A model generated the notes under the pieces. It searched no databases and was not told the origin of the DNA. It saw only the letters and a list, made by a program, of their open reading frames with translations. This document shows, piece by piece, positions 10,449 through 18,374 of a DNA stretch of 64,000 bases. The translations under genes were made by a program, and so were the position numbers. This stretch comes from Myxococcus dinghuensis (GTDB taxonomy: Bacteria > Myxococcota > Myxococcia > Myxococcales > Myxococcaceae): the NCBI RefSeq assembly GCF_024198235.1, contig NZ_JAKCFB010000039.1:1-64000 (forward strand). The letters are read 5' to 3'. Position 1 is the first letter of the stretch, and each line of letters begins with the position of its first letter.

Positions 10449-11047
10449 CGGGATGCTCCCAGGGGCATGCAGAGGGCGCGAACCGCGACCCCCATCCCCT
10501 CCTTGAAGGCCTCGCGCGACGCGGAGGCATACTTCAGCCCCCGGGCCGTCGCGTTCAGCGTGTCCGCGAGCTGTCTCGCGCTCAGTCCCACGGGTTTGTA
10601 GGCCGCCACCAATCCCGAGGCGCGGATCGCCTTCGTCACCGCGTCCAGGAACTGCGCCTCGTGACGGGGCACCAGGTCCTTCAGGGCACCGCCCGCAGCC
10701 TCGCCCAGGTCGGACGCGTCCGCGCCCATCGTGCCGGCGAACCGCCCCACCCACGCGTCGAAGGCCCCCGACAGCCGGGCCTCCAACGGGAGGGACTCGT
10801 CCCCCAGACACGCCTCCACCTGCCGCGCGGAGGTCTCCAGCACGTGCTCGAGCGTCTCCCGGAAGAGGGCCTCCTTCGTCGCGAAGTGCAGGTACAGCCC
10901 CTGCCGCGAGACGTCGGCCGCGCGAGCGACCTCGTCCATCGAGGCCTTCCGGAAGCCGAAGCGGAGGAACACGGTGATCGCCGCGTCCAACAGCCGCCGG
11001 CGACGCGCGTCCTCCACCGGCTTCGCGATGTTCTTCGGATCCACCAT
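10445..11047 (-). CDS. TetR-family transcriptional repressor
   Basis: The 200-residue protein carries a TetR_N helix-turn-helix at about residues 15-60 (MDEVARAADVSRQGLYLHF), then an all-helical ligand-binding domain that I cannot assign to a ligand class. The start at 11047 (MVDPKN) is chosen because the alternative ATG at 11065 lies inside the palindrome at 11058-11085. No good Shine-Dalgarno precedes 11047. A promoter in the palindrome would give a very short or no leader, so leaderless translation is possible. As first gene of the stack, with the hydrolase overlapping its stop codon, it probably autoregulates the whole five-gene unit. Confidence 0.9.
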   Translation of the reverse strand: MVDPKNIAKPVEDARRRRLLDAAITVFLRFGFRKASMDEVARAADVSRQGLYLHFATKEALFRETLEHVLETSARQVEACLGDESLPLEARLSGAFDAWVGRFAGTMGADASDLGEAAGGALKDLVPRHEAQFLDAVTKAIRASGLVAAYKPVGLSARQLADTLNATARGLKYASASREAFKEGMGVAVRALCMPLGASR

Positions 11048-11057
11048 CCTGGACAGA

Positions 11058-11085
11058 TTTGACAAGTTGGACCCAACTTGTCAAA
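11058..11085. promoter_or_regulatory. Perfect palindrome at the tetR start: probable TetR operator
   Basis: Perfect 13-bp arms TTTGACAAGTTGG / CCAACTTGTCAAA separated by AC. Each arm also contains a -35-like TTGACA. Read on the minus strand, the promoter would start transcription close to the tetR ATG at 11047. Length and symmetry suit a TetR dimer pair, so autorepression of the stack is the simplest reading. Confidence 0.8.
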
Positions 11086-11111
11086 CCCATCCACGACACA
11101 CCAACCGGCGT

Positions 11112-11345
11112 TCAGCGAGGCGCCGACCGACCGCCCTCGAGGACCCGCAGCGTGGCGCGGCGGCCCTGGCGGCCGGGCTGGCTGGCGGCGGCCTGCTTTC
11201 CCCGCTTCGCGGTCGCACGAGGAGCCGCCCTCGCGGGAGCACGTCCCTTGGCGACCTTGCGCGCGCCCGTCATGCCCTCCGCGGCACCCCGCTTCTTCGG
11301 CAGGGGGAGCGGCAGGCAGAAGAACAGGTACATGTCGAACAGCAT
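11112..11345 (-). CDS. Small basic Lys/Ala/Arg-rich hypothetical protein
   Basis: The 77-residue reading frame starts MLFDMYLFFCLPLPLPKK and continues as a Lys/Ala/Arg/Pro-rich tail (ARKVAKGRAPARAAPRATAK), reminiscent of histone-H1-like or other nucleic-acid-binding tails. Third codon positions are almost all G or C, as in neighbouring real genes, and an AAGAGG sequence sits 4 nt before the ATG. It lies on the minus strand just upstream of the tetR palindrome. There is no recognisable domain and the hydrophobic N-terminus is odd for a DNA-binding protein. It could be a non-coding frame that happens to be open. Confidence 0.45.
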   Translation of the reverse strand: MLFDMYLFFCLPLPLPKKRGAAEGMTGARKVAKGRAPARAAPRATAKRGKQAAASQPGRQGRRATLRVLEGGRSAPR

Positions 11346-11606
11346 GGGGCCTCTTCGCCTTCTCGGGTGCGCACGGGAGTGTGCGCGGGTTTCATGAGCA
11401 ATGACGGTGCCACCCAGCGACCGCCCGCCCACCTCCCAATCCAGGACGACCAGGAGGCGAGCGGAAGGTGCCACGGCGTGACAGGCGCCATCGTGAAGAA
11501 GCATGAAGATGCCATGGTGAAAGGCCCTCCTCCGCTCGCGAGGAAGGCCATCGCCACGAGCGTGCGCACCTTTCCCTCGGAACGCCTCGTCCCACCGCCC
11601 GCGGGT

Positions 11607-11639
11607 GCCGGGCTTCCGGCGGGGTGCCGGATTTCCGGC
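11607..11639. promoter_or_regulatory. Tandem dyads, candidate enhancer sites for a sigma-54 activator
   Basis: Two near-identical dyads, GCCGG-GCTT-CCGGC (11607-11620) and GCCGG-ATTT-CCGGC (11626-11639), each preceded by GGGT. They are spaced 19 bp centre to centre, about two helical turns. They lie about 90 and 110 bp upstream of the start expected from the -24/-12 element at 11697, the usual distance for activator binding. The rest of the gene-free stretch 11346-11765 shows no other clear element. Confidence 0.6.
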
Positions 11640-11696
11640 AGGGTCGTCGCGTGGGCCTCCGACACCTCCCACGCGCCCACCACCTCCCGGTCGTCA

Positions 11697-11711
11697 TGGC
11701 ATGAGCCTTGC
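11697..11711 (+). promoter_or_regulatory. Sigma-54 (-24/-12) promoter of the exporter operon
   Basis: TGGCATGAGCCTTGC matches the consensus TGGCACG-N4-TTGC with GG (11698-11699) and GC (11710-11711) at the required spacing; the only mismatch is T for C at one position of the -24 box. Predicted transcription start near 11723 leaves a 43-nt leader with GAGGAGAG before the ATG at 11766. Confidence 0.7.
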
Positions 11712-11765
11712 CAACCCGGCAGGCGACACCGTGGGGGCGTGCCCGCGGCCTCGAGGAGAGACTCC

Positions 11766-12830
11766 ATGCGACGTGCCGTCGTCCTGTTCGTGGTGCTGGT
11801 GGTGGCACTCGCCACTCTGCTGGGCGTGCGCATCCTCAAGGAGCGTCGTGCCGCGGAGGGTCCCCCCGGGGGCTCGGGGGTGGTGGAGGGCACGGCGGTG
11901 GACGTGCGCTCGCGCCTCAACGCCCGCGTGCTGACGCGCCCCGTGGAGGAAGGCGCGCGGGTCCAGAAGGATGCGGTCCTCGTCACCCTGGACTGCACGG
12001 AGCCGGAGGCCGGGCTGAGCGAGGCCACCGCCCGACTGGCCGTGGCCCAGGCCCAGGCCGCGTCCGCCCAGGCGCAGGCGGTGGCGGCGGGACGCACCAG
12101 CGAGGCGGTGGCGGCCCAGGCCGAGGGCAGCGCTTCGCAGATCGCCTCCCTCGCGGACCAGCACGGCCTCGCGCAGCGCCAGGCGGATCGCCTCAAGCAG
12201 ATGGGCGAGGCGACGACGGAGGCCTCGCTGGACCAGGCGCGGGCCCAGGCGGAATCCCTGGCGCAGCAACTGGCCGCGGCGCGCCACGCGAGCACCGCGG
12301 CCAGTCGTCAGGCGCGGGCGGCCACGGAGCAGCAGAACGCCAGCCTCCAGGCCGCGGAGGCCGCGCTGCGGGGCATCCAGGCCGCCGAGGCCGCCGTCCG
12401 TCGCGCCCAGGTCTCCGTGTCGGAGTGTGAGCTGCGCGCGCCCATCTCCGGCACCGTGGAGACGCTCGCGCTGGAGGTCGGGGAACTGGCGTTGCCCGGC
12501 GGCGTGGTGGCGCGGCTGGTGGACACGCATCGCCCCAAGGCCACCTTCTATCTGCCCAACGCGGAGCTGGCGGCGGCGAAGCCCGGCCAGGCCGCCACGG
12601 TGCGCGCGGACGCCTATCCCGACCGCACCTTCCAGGCCCGCGTCGTCACCGTGGCGCGCGAGGCGGCCTTCACGCCGCGCAACGTGCAGACGCGCAGCGA
12701 CAGGGACCGGCTCGTCTATCCCGTGGAGGTCCGCATCGACGCGCCCGAGGACGTCCTGCTCCCCGGCATGCCCGTGGACATCACCCTGGGGCCCGTGAAC
12801 GAACCCGCGGTGGCGGAGCAGCACCCATGA
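11766..12830 (+). CDS. HlyD/EmrA-type membrane-fusion (periplasmic adaptor) protein
   Basis: Adaptor that links an inner-membrane ABC exporter to the outer membrane. The 354-residue protein has one N-terminal membrane anchor (about 4-20), a biotinyl-lipoyl half-motif (GTAVDVRSRLNARVLTRPVE), and a long Ala/Gln-rich helical hairpin (about residues 75-215, many AQAQA segments). The second lipoyl half and beta-barrel follow (CELRAPISGTVETLALEVGE; PNAELAAAKPGQAATV). This is the YbhG/HlyD_D23 layout. The start at 11766 has GAGGAGAG 5 nt upstream. Its stop overlaps the ATG of the first ATPase gene (ATGA). No TolC-type outer-membrane gene is in the window. Confidence 0.9.
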   Translation: MRRAVVLFVVLVVALATLLGVRILKERRAAEGPPGGSGVVEGTAVDVRSRLNARVLTRPVEEGARVQKDAVLVTLDCTEPEAGLSEATARLAVAQAQAASAQAQAVAAGRTSEAVAAQAEGSASQIASLADQHGLAQRQADRLKQMGEATTEASLDQARAQAESLAQQLAAARHASTAASRQARAATEQQNASLQAAEAALRGIQAAEAAVRRAQVSVSECELRAPISGTVETLALEVGELALPGGVVARLVDTHRPKATFYLPNAELAAAKPGQAATVRADAYPDRTFQARVVTVAREAAFTPRNVQTRSDRDRLVYPVEVRIDAPEDVLLPGMPVDITLGPVNEPAVAEQHP

Positions 12831-13588
12831 GCGCCGAGGCTGCCGTGGACGTGGAGCTGAAGGACGTGCGCCGCGCGTTCGGCGCCACCCAGGCCCTGCG
12901 CGGCGTGTCGCTGGCCGTCCACGCGGGCGAGGTCTACGGGTTGGTGGGGCCGGATGGTGCGGGGAAGACCACCAGCATCCGGTTGATGGCGGGGCTGCTC
13001 CTGCCGGACGCGGGTCAGGTGCGGACCCTGTCGGAGGATCCCGCGGCACCGCGCTCGCACGTGCGCGAGTCACTGGGGCTCGTCCCGCAGCGGAACACGC
13101 TCTACGGGGACCTGAGCGTCGAGGAGAACCTGCGCTTCTTCGCCAGGCTCTTCGCATTGTCGAAGGAGGACTTCGCGGAGCGGCGCGCGCGCCTGCTCGA
13201 CATCACCCGGCTGGGGCGCTTCACGGACCGACGCGCGGACGCGCTGTCGGGCGGCATGTACAAGAAGCTGGCGCTGGCGTGTGCCCTGCTCCACCGCCCC
13301 CGCGTGCTGCTGCTGGACGAGCCCACCAACGGCGTGGACCCCGTGAGCCGCCGCGAGCTGTGGGAGCTGCTCTACGGCCTCGTCCACGAGGGCATGACGC
13401 TCATCGTCTCCACGCCGTACATGGACGAGGCGGCGAGGTGTCACCGCGTGGGCCTGCTCTACGCGGGAGAGCTCATCGCGCAGGGCGCGCCCCGGGAGCT
13501 GACGCGGGCGCACGGGGTCGCGGCCTCCGACTTCGAGGCGGTGTTCCTCGCGCTGGTGGAGAAGCACACGGGCGGGAGGGCCGCATGA
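12827..13588 (+). CDS. ABC exporter ATPase 1 (CcmA/YbhF-type)
   Basis: The 253-residue ATP-binding subunit has Walker A GPDGAGKTT (41-49), a Q-loop in VPQRNTLYGDLS, signature LSGGMYKK, Walker B VLLLDEPT and the switch region beginning STPYMDEA, where the usual switch His is not evident after the D-loop. GPDGAGKTT rather than GPNG is typical of the N-terminal half of YbhF-like fused ATPases. Here that half is encoded by its own gene and the second half by the next gene. It overlaps both neighbours by 4 bp and is the second gene of the operon. It probably pairs with ATPase 2 as an asymmetric dimer. Confidence 0.9.
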   Translation: MSAEAAVDVELKDVRRAFGATQALRGVSLAVHAGEVYGLVGPDGAGKTTSIRLMAGLLLPDAGQVRTLSEDPAAPRSHVRESLGLVPQRNTLYGDLSVEENLRFFARLFALSKEDFAERRARLLDITRLGRFTDRRADALSGGMYKKLALACALLHRPRVLLLDEPTNGVDPVSRRELWELLYGLVHEGMTLIVSTPYMDEAARCHRVGLLYAGELIAQGAPRELTRAHGVAASDFEAVFLALVEKHTGGRAA

Positions 13589-14523
13589 GCCCGGCCATCG
13601 AGGTGCGCCACCTGACCCGCCGCTTCGGCGACTTCGTCGCCGTGGACGACGTGAGCTTCGACGTCGGCGTGGGGGAGATCTTCGGCTACCTGGGGGCCAA
13701 CGGCGCGGGCAAGTCGACCACCATCCGGATGCTGTGCGGCCTGCTGACCCCGTCCAGCGGCGGGGCCCGCGTCGCCGGCTTCGACGTGGGGAGCGAACCC
13801 GAGCGGGTGAAGGCCGGCATCGGGTACATGTCCCAGAAGTTCTCGCTGTACCTGGACCTGAGCGTCCGCGCGAACCTGGAGTTCTTCGCCTCCGCCTACG
13901 GGGCCCAGGGACGGACGCTCAGCACGCGCATCGCGGAGATGGTGGAGCGCATGGGCCTGGGCGCCGTCGAGGACGCGGTGACGGGCTCGCTCCCCGGGGG
14001 ACTCCAGCAGCGCGTGGCGCTCGCGAGCGCCGTGCTGCACCGCCCCCGCATCGTGTTCCTCGACGAACCCACCGCGGGGGTCGACCCGGTCCAACGGCGC
14101 ACGTTCTGGGCGCTGATTCGCGACCTCGCCGCGCAGGGCACCACCGTCTTCGTCACCACCCACTACATGGACGAAGCCGAGAACTGCGCCCGCATCGGCA
14201 TCATGGTGGACGGGAAGCTGGTGGCGCTCGACACACCCACGGGCCTGAAGAGGACCCATGCGCCCGGGCGCGTGCTCGAGGTGCGGGGCCCCCGACTCTC
14301 CGTCGCCCTGGACGCCTTGAAGGGCACCCCCGGCGTCCTCGACGTGAGCCGCTTCGGCGCGGGCGCGACGGTGCGGGTGGACCCGGAGCGCATGGCCCCC
14401 GAGGCGCTGGCCGCGTGGCTGCGCGCGCGCGGTGTGGACCCGCTGGAGATGGAGGAGTCCGCGCCGACGCTGGACGACGTCTTCCTGGCGCTCACCGCCC
14501 GGGCCCAAAGGGGGGACGACTGA
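13585..14523 (+). CDS. ABC exporter ATPase 2
   Basis: The 312-residue ATPase has Walker A GANGAGKST (37-45), a Q-loop at YMSQKFSLY, a degenerate signature SLPGGLQQR (Pro in place of Ser in LSGGQ), Walker B IVFLDEPT and switch His in VTTHYMDEAE. About 75 extra C-terminal residues form the small regulatory domain common in drug-export ATPases (ending TLDDVFLALTARAQ). It overlaps ATPase 1 by 4 bp and the next permease by 1 bp. The complementary defects (no clear switch His in ATPase 1, altered signature here) suggest one fully active and one degenerate ATP site. Confidence 0.9.
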   Translation: MSPAIEVRHLTRRFGDFVAVDDVSFDVGVGEIFGYLGANGAGKSTTIRMLCGLLTPSSGGARVAGFDVGSEPERVKAGIGYMSQKFSLYLDLSVRANLEFFASAYGAQGRTLSTRIAEMVERMGLGAVEDAVTGSLPGGLQQRVALASAVLHRPRIVFLDEPTAGVDPVQRRTFWALIRDLAAQGTTVFVTTHYMDEAENCARIGIMVDGKLVALDTPTGLKRTHAPGRVLEVRGPRLSVALDALKGTPGVLDVSRFGAGATVRVDPERMAPEALAAWLRARGVDPLEMEESAPTLDDVFLALTARAQRGDD

Positions 14524-15665
14524 TGACGACGCCCACACGACGCGGGTCGGCCACCCTCGGACGCATCCTCGCGATGGCGGGCAAGGAGGTGCTGCACATC
14601 CGCCGCGACATCCGCACGCTCTACCTCGCCCTGGCGATGCCCGTGCTGATGCTGGTGCTGTTCGGCTTCGGCATCAGCTTCGACGTGGACCACCTGGAGC
14701 TGGCCGTGGTGGACCAGGACCGCACGGACCTGTCCCGAGCGCTGGTGCGCCAGGTCACCGCGTCCGGTGAGTTCGTCGCCATCGAGGATGGCACCTCCCC
14801 GGAGGCCGCGCTCCAGCAGCTCCGACGGGGCCACGCCGCCGGAGTGCTGCTCCTCCCACACGGCTTCGCCGAGGACGTGCAGCGTGGCACGGCGCAGGTC
14901 CAGCTCCTGGTGGATGGCGCCGACGGGAACACCGCCACCCAGGCGCTCGCCAAGGCCCAGGCGCTGGTGGAGGTGGCGAGCCGCCAGCTCCTCGGCGCTG
15001 GCGCGCCGGTGCAAGCCCCGCCGCTCGAGGTCCGGGTCCGGACGCTGTTCAACCCGGATGCGCGGTCCGCGATGTTCCTGGTACCGGGACTCGCGGCGTA
15101 CCTGCTGGCCATCGTCGCGGTCATCATCACCGCGCTGACGGTGGCCCGCGAGTGGGAGCGGGGCTCCATGGAGCAGCTCTTCGCCACGCCGGTGGGGCGC
15201 CTCGAAATCGTGGTGGGGAAGCTGCTGCCCTATCTCGGCATCGGCGTGCTCCAGGTGCTGCTCGTGCTGACGGTCGGCGCGTGGGTGTTCGACGTGCCGG
15301 TGCGCGGCAGCCTCGTGGCGCTGGGACTGGGCGCCCTGCTCTTCCTGGTGGGCATGCTCGGGCAGGGCCTGCTCATCTCGGTGGTGACCCGCAACCAGAT
15401 GGTGGCGACCCAGGTGGCGACCATCTCCTCGGTGCTGCCGTCGATGCTGCTGTCCGGCTTCATCTTCCCCATCGAGAACCTGCCCCTCCCGCTCAAGGTC
15501 ATCAGCACGGTGATTCCAGCGCGGTACTTCGTGTCGACGCTGCGCGGAGTGCTGCTGCGCGGCAACGGCCTGGACGTGCTCTGGCCCCAGTTGCTGGCGC
15601 TGGCGCTCTTCGCGGTGTTCGTCCTCGTGCTGGCCACGCGGCGCTTCCAACGGCGACTGGACTGA
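14523..15665 (+). CDS. ABC-2-type export permease 1 (YbhS-like)
   Basis: The 380-residue membrane subunit has a TM helix after about residue 35 (LYLALAMPVLMLVLFGFGISF), then a large periplasmic domain containing the family-typical VVDQDRTDLSR. A C-terminal cluster of five helices (about residues 180-375) follows, with the EWERGSMEQLFATPVGRLEI coupling segment (E-R-G-T/S-motif) and the ending IPARYFVSTLRGVLLRGN. This is the ABC2_membrane_3 architecture of YbhS/YbhR. TGATG overlap with ATPase 2 couples translation. With permease 2 it should form the heterodimeric channel. Confidence 0.9.
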   Translation: MTTPTRRGSATLGRILAMAGKEVLHIRRDIRTLYLALAMPVLMLVLFGFGISFDVDHLELAVVDQDRTDLSRALVRQVTASGEFVAIEDGTSPEAALQQLRRGHAAGVLLLPHGFAEDVQRGTAQVQLLVDGADGNTATQALAKAQALVEVASRQLLGAGAPVQAPPLEVRVRTLFNPDARSAMFLVPGLAAYLLAIVAVIITALTVAREWERGSMEQLFATPVGRLEIVVGKLLPYLGIGVLQVLLVLTVGAWVFDVPVRGSLVALGLGALLFLVGMLGQGLLISVVTRNQMVATQVATISSVLPSMLLSGFIFPIENLPLPLKVISTVIPARYFVSTLRGVLLRGNGLDVLWPQLLALALFAVFVLVLATRRFQRRLD

Positions 15666-15681
15666 GGAAAGGCACGAGGCC

Positions 15682-16818
15682 ATGCATCCGCTCCTGGTGC
15701 AGTACCGCGCGGTGGTCGTGAAGGAGGTCCGGCAGACGGTGAGGGATCGCCGGGTCATGGCGCTGCTCACCATCGCGCCGCTGGTCCAGCTCTTCGTCCT
15801 GGGCTTCGCGGTGAACTTCGACGTGCGCCATGTCCCCACCGTGGTCGTGGACCAGGACCGGACGGTGGAGAGCCGCGACTACGCCCGAGCGCAGCTCGCC
15901 GGGGACACCCTGGACCTGAAGGCCGAGCTGCGGGACGAGCACGCGGCGGAGGAGGCCCTGGAAGATGGCCGGGCGTCGGTGGCGCTCGTCCTTCCTCGGG
16001 ACTTCCAGAAGGACGTGCTCCGGGGCCAGGGCGCGCAGGTCCAGGCCCTCGTGGATGGCTCGGACCCGACACGCTCGGGCGTCGCCTCCGACGCGGTGGC
16101 GCGCTTCGCGGCCCTGCGCGCGACCCAGCTCCTCCAGGCGCAGGCCCGGGCCCAGGGCACGTCCGTGCCGAGGGCCCCCGTGGCCCTGGTCCCCCGCGTG
16201 CTCTACAACCCGGAGCTGTCCACGTCCGTCTACGTGGTGCCCGGCATCGCCGCGATGCTCCTGCTCATCGTCACCACGGTCATCATGGCCATGGGGCTGT
16301 CACGCGAGCGTGAGACGGGGACGCTCGAGCAGCTCCAGGTGACACCGCTGCGCCCCGGCATCCTGATGGCGGGCAAGGTGACTCCGTTCCTCGTCATCGG
16401 CCTGGTGGACGTGGGGCTGGCGCTGAGCGTGGGCGCGTGGGTGTTCGGCGTCCCCCTGCGGGGCAGCCTCGTCCTGGTCGCCGTGGCCACCCTCTTCTAT
16501 CTGCTGTCCACGTTGGGCGTGGGCCTGCTCATCGCGACCGTGAGCCGGACCCAGCAACAGGCCTTCGTGGGCGGCTTCCTGTTCGTCCTCCCGGCCGTCC
16601 TCCTGTCGGGGGTGATGAGCCCGATCCGCGCGATGCCGGACTGGCTCGCGGTCGTCACGTACGTGAACCCGGTGCGCTACTACGTCGAAGTGCTCCGGGG
16701 CTCGTTGCTCAAGGACGCCGGACTGCCGGACCTGTGGCGCCAGCTCGTCATGCTGGCCGCCTTCGGCACCGTGGTCATGTCGGTGGCCGCGCGCCGCTTC
16801 CACAAGACCTCCGCCTGA
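15682..16818 (+). CDS. ABC-2-type export permease 2 (YbhR-like)
   Basis: The 378-residue paralogue of permease 1 has the same order: an N-terminal helix (MALLTIAPLVQLFVLGFAVNF), a periplasmic domain with VVDQDRTVESRD, and five C-terminal helices with the cytoplasmic coupling element RERETGTLEQLQVTPLRP and the NPVRYYVEVLRGSLLKD end motif. It starts 17 bp after permease 1 and completes the five-gene exporter operon (adaptor, two ATPases, two permeases), equivalent to E. coli ybhGFSR with split ATPase halves. The exporter probably moves hydrophobic drugs or a metabolite; the substrate cannot be inferred. Confidence 0.9.
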   Translation: MHPLLVQYRAVVVKEVRQTVRDRRVMALLTIAPLVQLFVLGFAVNFDVRHVPTVVVDQDRTVESRDYARAQLAGDTLDLKAELRDEHAAEEALEDGRASVALVLPRDFQKDVLRGQGAQVQALVDGSDPTRSGVASDAVARFAALRATQLLQAQARAQGTSVPRAPVALVPRVLYNPELSTSVYVVPGIAAMLLLIVTTVIMAMGLSRERETGTLEQLQVTPLRPGILMAGKVTPFLVIGLVDVGLALSVGAWVFGVPLRGSLVLVAVATLFYLLSTLGVGLLIATVSRTQQQAFVGGFLFVLPAVLLSGVMSPIRAMPDWLAVVTYVNPVRYYVEVLRGSLLKDAGLPDLWRQLVMLAAFGTVVMSVAARRFHKTSA

Positions 16819-16986
16819 ACGGGCGCGCTCACGGCGGGGGGCCGTTGGAGCGGCGGTCGGGCCCGGGACGGACTCACCGGACGAGCGCCCGACGCCATCG
16901 GGGACCCGGTGCGCGCGCCCTGGAGCCCTCGCCCCCTCCGTCTGTGACTGGAAAGCCCGGCGGCGCTGCGTTACAGCCCGCCCTGC

Positions 16987-18285
16987 ATGGGTCAAACCGC
17001 CGACGCCCCCTCCCCTTCATTCTCCGTCTTCAGGCACCGCGACTTCCGCCTCTACCAGATCGCCCGTCTGTGCGCGGTGCTGGCCATGCAGATCGAGTCG
17101 GTGGCCATCGGCTGGCAGGTCTACGAGGTGACGGGCAGCGCCCTCGCGCTTGGCTACACGGGGCTGTCGCAGTTCGTGCCGTTCCTCTCCTTCTGTCTGG
17201 TGGGAGGCCAGGTCGCCGACCGGTTCGACCGGCGGAAGATCCTCGCCATCTGCCAGGGCGTGATGCTGCTGTGCAGCCTGGCGCTCCTGGCCTTCTCCCT
17301 GGGCCACGTCCGGGACGTGCGCTTCGTCTACGGCGTGCTCATCGTGTTCGGCACCGCGCGCGCCTTCTACGCGCCCGCGGGCTCCGCGCTCACCCCGCAC
17401 CTGGTGCCCAAGGACGAGCTGACGCGCGCCGTCGCCGTGAACTCGACCACGTGGCAGGTGGCCACCATCGCCGGCCCCGCGGTGGGTGGCGTCCTCTATG
17501 GCTGGGCTGGTCCCACGGGGGCCTATGTCGGCTCGGCGACGCTGTGCGCGCTCACGGTGGTGTGGATCCTCTCGCTGAAGGTGCGGACCGGCCGGGCCTC
17601 CACGCAGCCCCTCTCCTTCTCCACGCTCGTCGCGGGCCTGGGCTTCGTGCGCCGTCAGCGGATGCTCCTGGGGAGCATCACCCTGGACCTGTTCGCGGTG
17701 CTCCTCGGCGGCGCGGTGGCGCTGCTCCCCATCTACGCGCGGGACGTGCTGCACACCGGCCCCTGGGGCCTGGGGCTGCTCCGGTGCGCCCCCGCGGCCG
17801 GCGCCGCCATCGTCGCCGTCGCCCTCGCCATGCGGCCCCTGGGCGGCAGGGCGGGATGGAAGATGTTCGCCGCCGTGGCCGTCTTCGGCACCGCCACCTG
17901 CGTGTTCGGCATGAGCCGCTCCCTGCCACTCTCCCTGGTGGCGCTGGCCATCGCGGGCGCCGCCGACATGGTCAGCGTGGTCGTTCGTCACACCCTGGAG
18001 CTGATGTCCACCCCCGACGAGATGCGAGGCCGCGTGGGCGCGGTGAACATGATGTGCGTCGGCGCCTCCAACGAGCTGGGTGAGTTCCGCGCGGGCTGGC
18101 TCGCCGAACACGTGGGCGCCGTGCCCGCCGTGGTGTCGGGCGCGCTCGGGACGCTGCTCGTGGTGGCCATCTGGGTCTGGGCCTTCCCCGAGCTGCGCCG
18201 CGTGGACCGCCTGGAGACGGCGGCCCGTTCCACCCAGCCCGAAGCCCCGGAGCCCGAGCCCGCCACGACCCAGGCCGCGGGCTGA
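16987..18285 (+). CDS. MFS exporter, EntS-like (MFS_3)
   Basis: The 432-residue 12-helix major-facilitator protein opens FSVFRHRDFRLYQIARL, the standard beginning of the enterobactin-exporter/MFS_3 group. It has the cytoplasmic loop motif GGQVADRFDRRKIL between helices 2 and 3 and a signature PAGSALTPHLVPKDELTRAV in the first half. The C-terminus is a Pro/Glu tail. It lies 168 bp downstream of the ABC exporter operon, on the same strand, with no obvious terminator between them that I can define, so it may be a separate unit or a read-through passenger. The substrate is unknown; siderophore or drug export is typical of the family. Confidence 0.88.
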   Translation: MGQTADAPSPSFSVFRHRDFRLYQIARLCAVLAMQIESVAIGWQVYEVTGSALALGYTGLSQFVPFLSFCLVGGQVADRFDRRKILAICQGVMLLCSLALLAFSLGHVRDVRFVYGVLIVFGTARAFYAPAGSALTPHLVPKDELTRAVAVNSTTWQVATIAGPAVGGVLYGWAGPTGAYVGSATLCALTVVWILSLKVRTGRASTQPLSFSTLVAGLGFVRRQRMLLGSITLDLFAVLLGGAVALLPIYARDVLHTGPWGLGLLRCAPAAGAAIVAVALAMRPLGGRAGWKMFAAVAVFGTATCVFGMSRSLPLSLVALAIAGAADMVSVVVRHTLELMSTPDEMRGRVGAVNMMCVGASNELGEFRAGWLAEHVGAVPAVVSGALGTLLVVAIWVWAFPELRRVDRLETAARSTQPEAPEPEPATTQAAG

Positions 18286-18374
18286 CGCCGCGCCCGGGCC
18301 CCCCGGCCAGGGGGACTGCCTCAAAACGCGCAATCCGCGTACACTGGCAATTCCCCTACCGGAGGTCCATCTCG

